In this document: positions 17,191 through 26,475 of the stretch, piece by piece
Layout of the letters: every line of letters begins with the position of its first letter
Position numbering within the stretch: position 1 is the stretch's first letter
Assembly: GCA_042089915.1 (NCBI GenBank)
Contig: JBELJZ010000008.1
Span: 1 to 64,000, forward strand
From: UBA8752 sp002172485
GTDB taxonomy: Bacteria; Bacteroidota; Bacteroidia; Flavobacteriales_D; Sanyastnellaceae
DNA: 64,000 nucleotides
Direction: 5' to 3'
Notes under the pieces: generated by a model
Databases searched by the model: none
Told to the model about the DNA's origin: nothing
The model's input: only the letters and a program-made list of their open reading frames with translations
Program-made: the position numbers and the translations under genes

Positions 17191-17591
17191 GGTGGTGGCG
17201 GTGTGTGATTCTGAACTCTTAAAATCCCTCGAGAATCCGTTTCTAAAAGGGCGGACTTCAAATCTCTGTTGAGGGTTTCGGTCTGGCAATCTGAAAGACT
17301 CAGCGGGCTGGTTCTTTTGTCAACACAGCCGTGAATTACGGATTTAAACCCCACATTATGAGTGTGTTGGATTGTTGATGAGGGCTTGGGGTGTCTGTTT
17401 TAGGGGGATGAATGTCAGGGTGCGAAATGGGGCTGATGCGGGGCGGAATTTCGGAGAGGAGATGTGCTTGCAAAGCCGTGAAGAATGTCAACTTTTGGCT
17501 CGGAGTGGCCGGAGGTTCACCCTTAATTTTGACCTGCTTCTGTCGGTCGTGTGCATGTTGCTCAAGATCCGATTGCAAGCCGACCGCACCC
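17191..17591. other. 401-bp divergent intergenic region between nrdB and secA
   Basis: The largest stretch without a gene. It should hold the promoters of nrdB (leftwards) and secA (rightwards). A consensus -7 box for secA is at 17524-17531. I found no clear NrdR box, RNA gene or coding region with plausible composition; an upstream in-frame extension of secA from 17412 lacks any similarity to SecA. Confidence 0.6.
17524..17531 (+). promoter_or_regulatory. Possible secA -7 element (TAATTTTG)
   Basis: A perfect match to TAnnTTTG, 60 bases before the secA ATG. A TTTTGG sequence lies upstream at 17493-17498, but the spacer of 26 bases is longer than the usual 17-23. Confidence 0.4.
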
Positions 17592-20500
17592 ATGATTGGA
17601 GCCTTCAACAAACTCGTCAAGCGCCTCGTCGGTGACAAAGCCGCAACGGATGTTCAGGCCATCCAGCCGGCCATCGACGCGATCCATGCGTTCGAGTCGG
17701 AGATGTCTCAGCTTTCAGCAGACGGACTTCGCCAGCGCAGCGCCGAACTGAAGGCGCGGATTGTGGCCCACGTGGAGGGCTTGGTCAATCAATCCAAGGA
17801 AATGCGGGTGCAGGTGGAGTCCAATCCAGCAATGGCGTTTGAAGCCAAAGAGGTGTTGTACGAGCAGATTGATGCCTTGGAAAAGGACATCGATGCAGGT
17901 CTCGAGGACGTGTTGGAAGAGGTGATGCCCGAAGGCTTTGCCTTGTTGAAGGAGACGGCACGCCGTTTTGCAACTGAAGGGGATGTGCAGGTGACGGCAT
18001 CCGAGATGGACCGGGATCTCGCGGCTTCCCGTGACTTCGTGCGGATCGAAGGCGACCAAGCTCTGTGGGCCAGGGAGTGGAATGCAGCCGGATCGAAGGT
18101 GGAATGGAACATGGTCCACTATGACGTTCAGCTCATCGGCGGTGTTGCCTTGCACCGCGGCAAGGTGGCGGAGATGCAGACAGGTGAAGGAAAGACGCTC
18201 GTTGCCACGTTGCCCGTGTTCCTCAACGCCCTGACAGGACGTGGCGTTCATTTGGTGACGGTCAACGATTACCTCGCCCGAAGGGACTGCGAGTGGATGG
18301 GCCCCATTTTCCAATTCCACGGCCTCAGTGTGGATTGCATCGATCGGCACCAACCCAATTCCGAGCAGCGCCGGGAGGCATACCGCTGCGACATCGTGTA
18401 CGGTACGAACAATGAATTCGGCTTTGATTACCTGCGGGACAACATGGCCATGCGTCCGGACCAACTCGTTCAGCGCAAGCACCATTACGCCATTGTGGAT
18501 GAGGTCGACAGCGTGCTCATCGACGAGGCACGCACGCCACTCATCATTTCCGGCCCGACACCCAAAGGCGACGAACACGAATTCGAACAGCTCAAGCCCA
18601 AAGTGGTGCAGCTGGTGAAGAAGCAACGCGAGGCGGTCAATGGCTTCATCACTGAGGCCAAGAAGAAGTTGGGCGACTCCGCCTTTGACAAGGAGACGGT
18701 TCGAACGGGAGGCTTGGCGCTGTTCCGCGCCTACCGCGGTCTGCCGAAAACCAAATCTTTGATCAAGTTCTTGAGCGAAGAGGGCATCCGCCAGCAATTG
18801 CTTAAGACGGAGGGCTATTACCTGCAGGACAACAAGCGCGCGATGCCGGAGGCTGACGAGGAATTGTACTTCGTCATCGACGAGAAACAGAACCAGGTCG
18901 AGCTCACCGAGAAGGGCATTGCCATGCTCACGGCCAACATGGAGGACGACCACTTCTTCACCATGCCGGATGTCCCGGGCACGCTGGTGGCCATCGACGG
19001 ATCTGTAGACTCCGATGCCGTGAAGCAAGAGAAGCGGGAGGCCCTGTTCCGCGAACAAGGAATCAAGTCGGCCCGCCTCCACACCATGAACCAGCTCCTC
19101 AAGTCCTACGCCCTGTTCGAAAAGGACGTTGACTATGTGGTCATGGACAACAAGGTCAAGATTGTGGACGAGCAGACCGGCCGCATCATGGAAGGCCGCC
19201 GCTACTCCGACGGACTCCATCAGGCCATCGAAGCCAAGGAGGGGGTGCGCATCGAGGCCGCGACGCAGACCTATGCGACGGTCACGCTCCAGAACTATTT
19301 CCGGATGTACCACAAGTTATCCGGCATGACCGGCACGGCGGAAACGGAAGCCCAAGAGCTGTGGGACATCTACGAGCTCGACGTCATGTCCATCCCGACC
19401 AACCGTCCCATCGCTCGGAAGGATGAGGACGATTTGGTCTTCAAGACCAAGCGGGAGAAGTTCAATGCCGTCATCGACGACGTGGTCAAACTGCGCGATG
19501 CAGGCCGACCGGTCTTGGTGGGCACCACGACCGTGGAGGTCAGCGAATTGCTCAGTCGGATGCTGGACATTCGGAAAATCGAGCATCAGGTTCTCAACGC
19601 GAAACGGCACCAGGCTGAGGCAGAAGTTGTGGCCCGCGCCGGTCAGCCGGGAGCGGTCACCATCGCCACCAACATGGCCGGTCGGGGAACGGACATCAAG
19701 CTCTCCGATGAGGTCAAGGCCTCGGGTGGATTGGCCATCATCGGAACGGAGCGCCACGACAGTCGCCGGGTGGACCGTCAGTTGCGCGGCCGTTCGGGCC
19801 GTCAGGGTGACCCGGGCAGCAGCCAATTCTATGTGTCGCTGGAGGACGATTTGATGCGCCTGTTCCAAAGCGAACGCGTCTCCAAAATGATGGACCGGAT
19901 GGGCCATCAGGAGGGCGAGGTCATCCAACATTCGATGATCACCAAGTCGATCGAGCGCGCCCAGAGGAAGGTCGAGGAGAACAACTTCGGCGTTCGGAAG
20001 CGCCTGCTCGAATACGACGATGTGATGAACAGCCAGCGGGAGGTGATCTACCGCCGCCGCCGGAACGCGTTGCACGGAGAGCGACTCAAGTTCGACATCT
20101 CCGGCATGTTCTACGAGCTCTCGGACCAGCTCGTCGGCGAATTCGCGCCGTCCAAGGACTTCGACAACTTGCGCATTCGGACGTTGGCTGAATTGGGGGT
20201 CGACCCGCCCTTCACTTCTTCCGAGTTCGGAGGAAATGCCTTGGACGAGCAAGTCCAAAGTCTTCACGCGACAGCCGAGCAGCATTACCGGGATCGGATG
20301 GCGTCCTTGGCCACCCATGCCCACCCGGTGATCCAGCGGGTCTACGAGGACGATTCGAACCAGTTCGTCAACATCGCCGTTCCGTTCACGGATGGCCGAC
20401 GCAACATGCAGGTCTTGGCCAACATCCAGGATGCGGTCGATACCTTGGGTACGTCCCTGGTGGACGAACTCGAAAAGTCGGTCGTCCTCGGTGTACTCGA

Positions 20501-20963
20501 CCAGCTTTGGAAGGAGCACCTCCGCAACATGGACGACCTCCGTTCCAACGTGCAGCACGCCCGTTTTGAGCAGAAGGATCCGCTCTTGATCTACAAATTC
20601 GAGTCCTACGAGCTTTTCAAGCACATGGTGCAGAAGATGAACCAGGACGTGGCCAGCTTCTTGCTCAAGTGCCAACTCCCGAGTCAGCCCGACCAAGTGC
20701 GTCGCGCTCCGGGTACCCGGCCGACGAAGCAGCCCCGGGTCCAAACATCCAAGCAGGGAGTACAGAACCTCAATGAGCAGCGCATGGCCGCCGCTCGAGC
20801 CCAGGCCGGAGCCACAGTGGCAGGAGGCGGAGGCGCTGGTGCACCGGGTGTGCCACCCCCACCACCCAAGGCTGAGCCAGTACGGGTCGAAAAGAAGACC
20901 TTGCCCAACGAGCCCTGTCCTTGCGGCTCCGGCAAGAAGTACAAGAAGTGCCACGGTATTTGA
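17592..20963 (+). CDS. secA: Preprotein translocase ATPase SecA
   Basis: 1123 residues, long as usual for Bacteroidota. It drives export through SecYEG. Seen: Walker A MQTGEGKTLVATLPVFL (about residue 195), HLVTVNDYLARRDCEWMG, DEVDSVLIDEARTPLIISGP (from about 303), RVDRQLRGRSGRQGDPG in the second ATPase fold, and the C-terminal zinc tail LPNEPCPCGSGKKYKKCHGI, preceded by a Pro/Ala/Gly linker. I start at the ATG opening MIGAFNKLVKRLVGDK because SecA similarity begins there. Residues about 350-540 contain the extra segment typical of the phylum. SecA feeds all the exported and T9SS proteins of this window. Confidence 0.97.
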   Translation: MIGAFNKLVKRLVGDKAATDVQAIQPAIDAIHAFESEMSQLSADGLRQRSAELKARIVAHVEGLVNQSKEMRVQVESNPAMAFEAKEVLYEQIDALEKDIDAGLEDVLEEVMPEGFALLKETARRFATEGDVQVTASEMDRDLAASRDFVRIEGDQALWAREWNAAGSKVEWNMVHYDVQLIGGVALHRGKVAEMQTGEGKTLVATLPVFLNALTGRGVHLVTVNDYLARRDCEWMGPIFQFHGLSVDCIDRHQPNSEQRREAYRCDIVYGTNNEFGFDYLRDNMAMRPDQLVQRKHHYAIVDEVDSVLIDEARTPLIISGPTPKGDEHEFEQLKPKVVQLVKKQREAVNGFITEAKKKLGDSAFDKETVRTGGLALFRAYRGLPKTKSLIKFLSEEGIRQQLLKTEGYYLQDNKRAMPEADEELYFVIDEKQNQVELTEKGIAMLTANMEDDHFFTMPDVPGTLVAIDGSVDSDAVKQEKREALFREQGIKSARLHTMNQLLKSYALFEKDVDYVVMDNKVKIVDEQTGRIMEGRRYSDGLHQAIEAKEGVRIEAATQTYATVTLQNYFRMYHKLSGMTGTAETEAQELWDIYELDVMSIPTNRPIARKDEDDLVFKTKREKFNAVIDDVVKLRDAGRPVLVGTTTVEVSELLSRMLDIRKIEHQVLNAKRHQAEAEVVARAGQPGAVTIATNMAGRGTDIKLSDEVKASGGLAIIGTERHDSRRVDRQLRGRSGRQGDPGSSQFYVSLEDDLMRLFQSERVSKMMDRMGHQEGEVIQHSMITKSIERAQRKVEENNFGVRKRLLEYDDVMNSQREVIYRRRRNALHGERLKFDISGMFYELSDQLVGEFAPSKDFDNLRIRTLAELGVDPPFTSSEFGGNALDEQVQSLHATAEQHYRDRMASLATHAHPVIQRVYEDDSNQFVNIAVPFTDGRRNMQVLANIQDAVDTLGTSLVDELEKSVVLGVLDQLWKEHLRNMDDLRSNVQHARFEQKDPLLIYKFESYELFKHMVQKMNQDVASFLLKCQLPSQPDQVRRAPGTRPTKQPRVQTSKQGVQNLNEQRMAAARAQAGATVAGGGGAGAPGVPPPPPKAEPVRVEKKTLPNEPCPCGSGKKYKKCHGI

Positions 20964-20992
20964 TGGACTGACTTGCCTCCTTACGGGGGGTG

Positions 20993-21652
20993 TCAGGCGG
21001 CATCCATCAGGGTGATCAGGTCGATGGGGCCGTCCCACGCGGAGCGAAGTGCGGACCAAGCAGCCTCCATGGTGGCTCCCGTGGTGATGACGTCATCGAA
21101 GAGGATCAAGCCATCCAAGTCGCTTGTATTCAACGTGCAGTCCGGGTTGAGTCGGTAAGCATCCGTGAGGGAATGAAGGCGCTCCCGGCGCGCCAGGCGG
21201 GTCAAGGACCTTCGATGTTGGGTCCGGACCAGCGCGGTGACAACGTCCATGCCCATCACATCGCACCAACCTTCTGCGAGCAGCGCGCTTTGGTTGTAGC
21301 CTCTCCGCCGTTGCTTCCTCCGGTGCAGGGGAATGGGGACCACAGCCCAACGTTCCTTCTTGGGCCACCATTCGCGGGGTGCTTCCTTGGCCATCGCTTG
21401 CCCCAAGGCGTGTCCGAGTTGCGGGCGCCCTCCGTATTTCAACCGGTGGACGGCCTGCCGCTCCATCCCTTTCGCCCCAGGAGATATCCACGACCAAGTC
21501 CGCAACGGCCCCAACCGGCCGCGAAAGCGGTTCAGGTTCATTCCGCGTTGTCGCCGCAAGGCAAAGGCGCAGGGGCCGCACCACTCGCCCTCTTGCCATT
21601 CGAGCACGGCATCGCAGCAGGCGCAGCGGAGGGGGAGCACAGCCGCGGACAT
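20993..21652 (-). CDS. comF: ComF family phosphoribosyltransferase-like protein
   Basis: About 219 residues from the ATG at 21652. An N-terminal zinc-binding module is visible (RCACCDAVLEWQEGEWCGPC), followed by a PRTase fold: KYGGRPQLGHALGQAM, VVPIPLHRRKQRRRGYNQS, RTQHRRSLTRLARRERL and the PRPP-binding motif LILFDDVITTGATMEAAW. ComF proteins are linked to natural transformation and to handling of incoming single strands or nucleotides; the reaction is not known. The sequence upstream (LIRTVLSQVAARLLHA) resembles the start of Bacteroidota homologues, so a GTG (21688) or TTG (21700) start is possible. It is convergent with secA at 29 bases and divergent from DUF72. Confidence 0.87.
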   Translation of the reverse strand: MSAAVLPLRCACCDAVLEWQEGEWCGPCAFALRRQRGMNLNRFRGRLGPLRTWSWISPGAKGMERQAVHRLKYGGRPQLGHALGQAMAKEAPREWWPKKERWAVVPIPLHRRKQRRRGYNQSALLAEGWCDVMGMDVVTALVRTQHRRSLTRLARRERLHSLTDAYRLNPDCTLNTSDLDGLILFDDVITTGATMEAAWSALRSAWDGPIDLITLMDAA

Positions 21653-21759
21653 GGCGTGCAGCAGTCGGGCGGCGACTTGGGAGAGCACGGTGCGAATCAA
21701 GGTTGTTCCTGGGGCCGTTTGAGGTCCAAGTTGTAGACGGGCCGCTTTTCTTTGCCAGC

Positions 21760-22665
21760 GTGAAGTATGGAAAGGTTCCCGAGGAAGAACAGGAGGCGGT
21801 GTTGCCCGGAGTGGATTTCGGGCTGCCGGAGAACCACCCCGATACGGTAGCAGGTCTGGCACCGGGGCTGGCAGGGGAGGGCTTTGAGGCCCGAGCCGGG
21901 GGCACCATGTGGACCATCCGGCCATGGCGGGGCAGCGTTTATCCAGCCAAGGCGCCGCAACGGACATGGCCCACGCATTATGGCGCTGCGTTCGGCACCA
22001 TTGAGTTGAATGCCACCCACTACCGAATTCATCCACCCGAGCGGATGGCTGAATGGGCGGATGCCATGCCCTCGGATTTTCGGTTCTGTCCCAAGTTCCC
22101 TGCCATCATCTCGCATTACCGGCGGTTCAACGATTGTGAGGGACCGACGGACGACTTCATCGCAGGCCTGGACGCGCTCGGTGGCAAGCGGGGGCCGTCT
22201 TTCCTCCAGCTGCCGCCCCAATTCTCTCCGCGCCACGCCGATCGGCTGATGGCGTATCTGCAGCAATGGCCGCGCGCATTCGAGGCCGCCGTGGAGTTCC
22301 GGCATCCGGAGTGGTTCGAAGGCGGGGCAGCGGCCGAGGAAACGTGGGCGTGCCTGAGGGAGCTGGGCATCGGATCGGTCATCAGCGACACCGCCCTGCG
22401 GCGGGATGCGGTGCACATGCGGATGACGGCGCCCTTCCTGTTGCTTCGTTTTGGCGGTTATGAGGGGCACCCTTCCGATCGGCAGCGCCTGACCGACTGG
22501 TGCAAGCGATTGACATCGTGGCGGGCCCAAGGATTGAAATCGTTGGACTTGCTGGTCCACCAGCCCGACAGCGTGCACACCCCGGAGACATGTCGGTTGT
22601 TTGCCGAGTTGGCCCAGTCTGAATTGGCCGTGCACGTTCGGGCACCCATCCCGACCCTTCTTTGA
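21760..22665 (+). CDS. DUF72 family protein (GTG start)
   Basis: About 301 residues. I place the start at the GTG of VKYGKVPEEEQEAVLPGVDF, because Bacteroidota DUF72 proteins begin with a similar FGKV...DFxLPxxHPxT segment; the first ATG, at 21907, would cut off this part. Seen: DFGLPENHPDTVAGL, GSVYPAKAPQRTW, FGTIELNATHYRIHPPERMA, FRFCPKFPAIISHYRRF, FLQLPPQFSPRHADRL and VEFRHPEWF. DUF72 is a TIM-barrel family widespread in bacteria and archaea without a proven activity. It is divergent from comF. The msrC gene follows 14 bases downstream and may be co-transcribed. Confidence 0.88.
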   Translation: MKYGKVPEEEQEAVLPGVDFGLPENHPDTVAGLAPGLAGEGFEARAGGTMWTIRPWRGSVYPAKAPQRTWPTHYGAAFGTIELNATHYRIHPPERMAEWADAMPSDFRFCPKFPAIISHYRRFNDCEGPTDDFIAGLDALGGKRGPSFLQLPPQFSPRHADRLMAYLQQWPRAFEAAVEFRHPEWFEGGAAAEETWACLRELGIGSVISDTALRRDAVHMRMTAPFLLLRFGGYEGHPSDRQRLTDWCKRLTSWRAQGLKSLDLLVHQPDSVHTPETCRLFAELAQSELAVHVRAPIPTLL

Positions 22666-22679
22666 CCGAACTTCGTTCC

Positions 22680-23177
22680 ATGGACGCTTCCCTGAGCTTT
22701 GATCCCAATGCGTCTCGAGCAGCGCATTACGACTTGCTGGAGCTGCAGTGCCCCGGCTTGTTGGATGAGCCAGATGCGGTCGCCAATCAGGCCAATTTTT
22801 CTGCCGCCTTGCATACGGCGTTCGGTTGGCATTGGGTTGGCTTTTACCGGGTGGTGGGGGAACAGTTGGTACTTGGTCCCTTTCAGGGCCCCGTGGCGTG
22901 CACCCGGTTGGGCAAGGGCAAAGGCGTCTGTGCCGCGGCTTGGGAGGGCAATGCCCCAGTTCGGGTGCCGGATGTGGAGGCGTTTCCGGGTCATGTGGCC
23001 TGCAGCCCGCTGAGCCGCAGCGAAATCGTACTGCCGGTGCGGGATGCGGCTGGCCGTGTGGCCGCCGTGTTGGACATCGACAGTGCGGTGAACGACGACT
23101 TTTCTGAAGAAGACGAGCGGCGCTTGATGCGGCTGGTGGAGGCCCATGCGGCGCGTTTTTTGCCACCCGCGGAATGA
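22680..23177 (+). CDS. msrC: Free methionine-(R)-sulfoxide reductase (GAF type)
   Basis: 165 residues, one GAF domain. It reduces free methionine-R-sulfoxide. The three cysteines of the family are present, Cys74, Cys84 and Cys108, in LVLGPFQGPVACTRLGKGKG, VCAAAWEG and HVACSPLSRSEIVLPV; relative to E. coli MsrC (Cys84, 94, 118) all are shifted by exactly ten, so the active site is complete. The end, VLDIDSAVNDDFSEEDERRL, is typical. An upstream TTG at 22662 would overlap the DUF72 stop, but ATG at 22680 fits the family. Its stop overlaps the start of the next lipoprotein gene (ATGA). Confidence 0.93.
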   Translation: MDASLSFDPNASRAAHYDLLELQCPGLLDEPDAVANQANFSAALHTAFGWHWVGFYRVVGEQLVLGPFQGPVACTRLGKGKGVCAAAWEGNAPVRVPDVEAFPGHVACSPLSRSEIVLPVRDAAGRVAAVLDIDSAVNDDFSEEDERRLMRLVEAHAARFLPPAE

Positions 23178-24841
23178 AGGGCAGCACGACATCGGTCTGG
23201 GCGGGCTTGGCACTGGTCTTCGTGTTCGGCGGTTGTGCGCAGGTGGGCTCGCCCAATGGTGGTGAGCGCGATGCCAACCCGCCAAAGGTGTTGGCAGCAG
23301 AACCGGATTTTGGTGCGAGACAAGTGCAGACGACCACGCTGAGGTTGGTCTTTGACGAATTCGTTCAACTGCAGGATGCCCGCCGCCAGATCTTGGTCTC
23401 CCCACCGCTTCCATCTCCTCCCCAAGCCCGTGTTCGCGGACGGGAAGTGGTGGTCGAATTGGTGGGCCCCTTGACGCCGGACCGGACCTATGTGGTCCAA
23501 TTCGGCAATGCCATTCGGGATTTGCGAGAGGCCAATGTGGCCGCAGGTTTGACGCACGTTTTCGCCACGGGTGATCGCCTGGATTCTGGCCGGTTCGTGG
23601 GGACGGCGGTGGATGCATGGACCGGGGAGCCCATGCCAGGGGCGCGGGTCCTGTTGTATCCGGACAGCTTGCCTTCCGCTGCACTCGATTTGGCTTTGCC
23701 GGATTCGATGCGGCCGATGCCGGAGTATGTGGGACTGGTCAATGACAGCGGCCAATTTGACATCGGGTACTTGCCGAATGGGCGATTTGCCATCGTGGCC
23801 GTGGACGATGTCAATGGGAACTACCGCGCGGATGCCGGGGAGGCCCTGGCCTGGTCGGATTCAACTTGGCTTTCACAGTCTGCAACGGATTCTGTTGGAA
23901 TGCCTCGGTTGCGCTTGGACGTCCCGCCGGTGGATGTGGCGACCTACCTGAACGGAGTGCGATTGGATTCCAGCGGCTACTGGCGCGCTAGCTGGGCGGG
24001 CTGGGACGACTTGGCATCGGGTCCGGACGGGTGGCGTGCAGAGGAAATGACCTTGAGCTTGGTGGGGCCGGATACCGTGTTGAAAGTGTCCCAGGATGGG
24101 GACAGCCTCTGGGCGGAGTGGCCGGCGGAAGCGGTTGCACGGTGGGCATCGGGTGAAGTGGACTGGCGGTTCGTGCACCCTTTTGGGGAAGACAGCCTGC
24201 GGTTTACGGAATTGGAGCCGGCAGGGGCCCCGACGCTGGTCGGATCGGTCCAACGGGAGGTGTCATCTGAAGTTGGGTTGCGCCGAAGGCTCGCTCCGGT
24301 TGCGGACCGCTTGGACACTGCCCGCTGCACCGGTCGGGTGGTGTCGGGCGAAGACACCCTCGCTTTCGATGTGGGCCTCTTGGGGTTGGAGGGTTCAGAT
24401 TTGCGCGTGGCGCCGTTGGTGCCCGGTGCGCGGTACGCATTGGAGTTGTTCCCCGGCGCGCTGCAACGTGGTCGCGCGTCCAATCAGGACACCCTTCGCA
24501 TCACGTGCAAGAGCTTGGGAGAGAACGATACGGGCTCCCTGTTGCTCGCCATCGATTCTGCAGAATATGCGGGCATGAAGCGCCCCCTGTTCGTCTTGAC
24601 CGATGCCAATGGAGAGCCGCTCTACAGCGTGCGACCCGATGCCGCCGGACGGTGGTCGGGTTTGCAACCGGGCCAGTTCGGTTTGATCCTGTTGGACGAC
24701 CAGGATGGCAATGGTCGGTGGACCGGTGTGGCCCCTGCGATGGGCAAGGCGCCCGAACCGGTGGTGCGGCTCGCCGAGCGCGTGGAGGTTCGCGCGGGTT
24801 GGGAGCTCGAATTGACCGGAGACCGTCTTCCACGGCCCTGA
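23174..24841 (+). CDS. Lipoprotein with bacterial Ig-like (Big_5) domain
   Basis: 555 residues. The signal sequence ends in the lipobox FGGC (Cys21). Residues about 35-135 form a Big_5 Ig-like domain, recognisable by NPPKVLAAEPDFGARQV, LRLVFDEFVQLQDARRQILV and VELVGPLTPDRTYVVQFGNA ending in a DLRE segment. A prealbumin-like or carboxypeptidase-regulatory-like beta sandwich seems to follow (GRFVGTAVDAWTGEPMPGAR ... YLPNGRFAIVAVDDVNGNYR), and a similar module returns at the end (LQPGQFGLILLDDQDGNGRW). Proteins of this layout are near-universal in Bacteroidota, and their function is unknown. Translationally coupled to msrC by an ATGA overlap. Confidence 0.85.
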   Translation: MKGSTTSVWAGLALVFVFGGCAQVGSPNGGERDANPPKVLAAEPDFGARQVQTTTLRLVFDEFVQLQDARRQILVSPPLPSPPQARVRGREVVVELVGPLTPDRTYVVQFGNAIRDLREANVAAGLTHVFATGDRLDSGRFVGTAVDAWTGEPMPGARVLLYPDSLPSAALDLALPDSMRPMPEYVGLVNDSGQFDIGYLPNGRFAIVAVDDVNGNYRADAGEALAWSDSTWLSQSATDSVGMPRLRLDVPPVDVATYLNGVRLDSSGYWRASWAGWDDLASGPDGWRAEEMTLSLVGPDTVLKVSQDGDSLWAEWPAEAVARWASGEVDWRFVHPFGEDSLRFTELEPAGAPTLVGSVQREVSSEVGLRRRLAPVADRLDTARCTGRVVSGEDTLAFDVGLLGLEGSDLRVAPLVPGARYALELFPGALQRGRASNQDTLRITCKSLGENDTGSLLLAIDSAEYAGMKRPLFVLTDANGEPLYSVRPDAAGRWSGLQPGQFGLILLDDQDGNGRWTGVAPAMGKAPEPVVRLAERVEVRAGWELELTGDRLPRP

Positions 24842-24887
24842 TTTGATGAAGGACACCGACAGGCCGATGGCGCGGTGGAAGTGAAGT

Positions 24888-24895
24888 TAACTTTG
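24888..24895 (+). promoter_or_regulatory. Possible -7 element (TAACTTTG)
   Basis: A perfect match to TAnnTTTG ending only five bases before the ATG at 24901. If it is used, the transcript would be nearly leaderless, or translation would begin at the second ATG (24907). Confidence 0.4.
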
Positions 24896-24900
24896 ATAGA

Positions 24901-26475
24901 ATGCGGATGCAGGTCCTGATTTCATGCTTGGCGTTCCTCGCTTTCTCCTTGGTGACCACCCAAGGATGGGCGCAAGATCCTTGTGAATCGACGGGCTCGG
25001 GGATGCCGTATGTATCGACCAACCCCAACTACGTCTGCGAGTCGCTGGAGACCTTTGTTTACATCAACGTGGCACAAGCGTATGCCAACCCGTCGGATGC
25101 CGCGCCGGAGAACTTCAATTTCAGCTGGTACCCTGAGGATGTTCTGGGCACGGTGGAGACGCAGAGCTTCGAGGCGGTGTTTGACAGCAGCCTGACGCTG
25201 TGGTGTGTGGCGCTGGACTTGCAGAACAATTGTTTGTGGACCGATACCATCACCGTTCAGGTGGCTGAGGCCGTGGACATCGGTTTGCCAGATGACACTT
25301 TGGTCTGTGACCTGAATGGGTTCACGCTGCAGCCCTCGGTGGAGGCGCAAACCATGCCGGGCATCAGTTGGAACTGGGAGCCGTCCTTGCTCTTGATCGA
25401 CGCCTCGACCTCCACGCCTCAGTTGCTGATTGATGTCGACCAGTGGTACTACGTCACGGCCACCACTCCAGCTCCGGGCAACTGCGTCTATGAGGACAGC
25501 ATCTTCGTGACCGCCAATGTGGCGCCCATCGAACTGGGCCCGGATCAGGAATGGTGCGAAGGGGAAACCTCAGTGTTGGATTCGGGGTTGGACCCCGCTG
25601 TGGAGGACATCGCATGGAGCACCGGAGATTCGTCTTCGGCCATCACGGTGGACACATCGGGTGTTTACTGGGTCACCGCGCTGAATCCGCAAGGGTGCAC
25701 GCGCACCGACACCGTGCGCATCGACATCTTCACCGATCCGGTTCTGACGCTGGAGGCCGGCAGTGCAGCCTGTCTCGGTCAACCCGTGGATTTGGTGGCC
25801 ACGGTGGATTCGGACACCACAGTCGCTGGCATCGGCTGGTCCTCCGGTGAGGCTGGAAGTAGCATTACGGTGACGGAACCCGGCACGTATGAGGCCATCG
25901 CAGTGGATGTGACCGGGTGCTCTGGCAGCGCCTCCATTTCGCCGGAATTCCTTCCGGCCCCCGTACCGGAACTCCAACCGGACACCACGCTCTGTCTCGA
26001 GGACGAGGGGCCCATCTGGGTGGATGTCAGCCAGCCCGGATTGGCCTACCTGTGGTCGACTGGAGAAGACCAGCCGGGTGCGCTCCTCAGTGAGGCGGGC
26101 AGTTACTCGGTCACGCTGACCTTGCTGTCCAATGGATGCCAGGACTCCGCCAGCATCGAGCTCATTGACTTCTGTCCGCAAGACAGTGTCTATTTCCCCA
26201 CGGCCTTCACACCCGATGGAGACTTGGTCAATGACCGTTTCGGCGGATTCGCCGAGGGCATCGGTAGTTTCGAATTGAGCGTCTACAACCGCTGGGGCAT
26301 CGAAGTCTTTCGCTCCGAGGATCTGGAGCAGCGGTGGAACGGACGCCTTGAAAATGGGGATCCGGCACCGGGTGGGCTCTATGCCTGGCGCGCCGTATGG
26401 CGCCCGCTGGCTGCTGACGGGGTGTCGTTCCGCGCCTACCAGGAAAAGGTCGGCGCCGTCACCCTCATTCGTTGA
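24901..26475 (+). CDS. Secreted protein with gliding-motility-associated C-terminal domain
   Basis: 524 residues. Signal peptide MRMQVLISCLAFLAFSLVTT up to the Ala-Gln at 25. The body consists of PKD/Ig-like beta modules with regular Cys residues and DTLVCDLNGF or DTTLCLEDEG elements, the usual array of Bacteroidota surface proteins. The last ~90 residues are the gliding-motility-associated C-terminal domain (type B sorting signal): VYFPTAFTPDGDLVNDRFGG, FELSVYNRWGIEVFRSEDLE, WNGRLENGDPAPGGLYAWRA. This directs the protein through the type IX secretion system to the surface. There is only one lysine in the whole chain, close to the C-terminus. The 3' end overlaps the convergent ktrA gene by 11 bases. 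Confidence 0.9.
   Translation: MRMQVLISCLAFLAFSLVTTQGWAQDPCESTGSGMPYVSTNPNYVCESLETFVYINVAQAYANPSDAAPENFNFSWYPEDVLGTVETQSFEAVFDSSLTLWCVALDLQNNCLWTDTITVQVAEAVDIGLPDDTLVCDLNGFTLQPSVEAQTMPGISWNWEPSLLLIDASTSTPQLLIDVDQWYYVTATTPAPGNCVYEDSIFVTANVAPIELGPDQEWCEGETSVLDSGLDPAVEDIAWSTGDSSSAITVDTSGVYWVTALNPQGCTRTDTVRIDIFTDPVLTLEAGSAACLGQPVDLVATVDSDTTVAGIGWSSGEAGSSITVTEPGTYEAIAVDVTGCSGSASISPEFLPAPVPELQPDTTLCLEDEGPIWVDVSQPGLAYLWSTGEDQPGALLSEAGSYSVTLTLLSNGCQDSASIELIDFCPQDSVYFPTAFTPDGDLVNDRFGGFAEGIGSFELSVYNRWGIEVFRSEDLEQRWNGRLENGDPAPGGLYAWRAVWRPLAADGVSFRAYQEKVGAVTLIR

Noticed and set aside
17191..17591. RNA gene or riboswitch in the nrdB-secA spacer
   Set aside because: I could not find a conserved tRNA-like or riboswitch-like core by eye; only a promoter-like box is supported.
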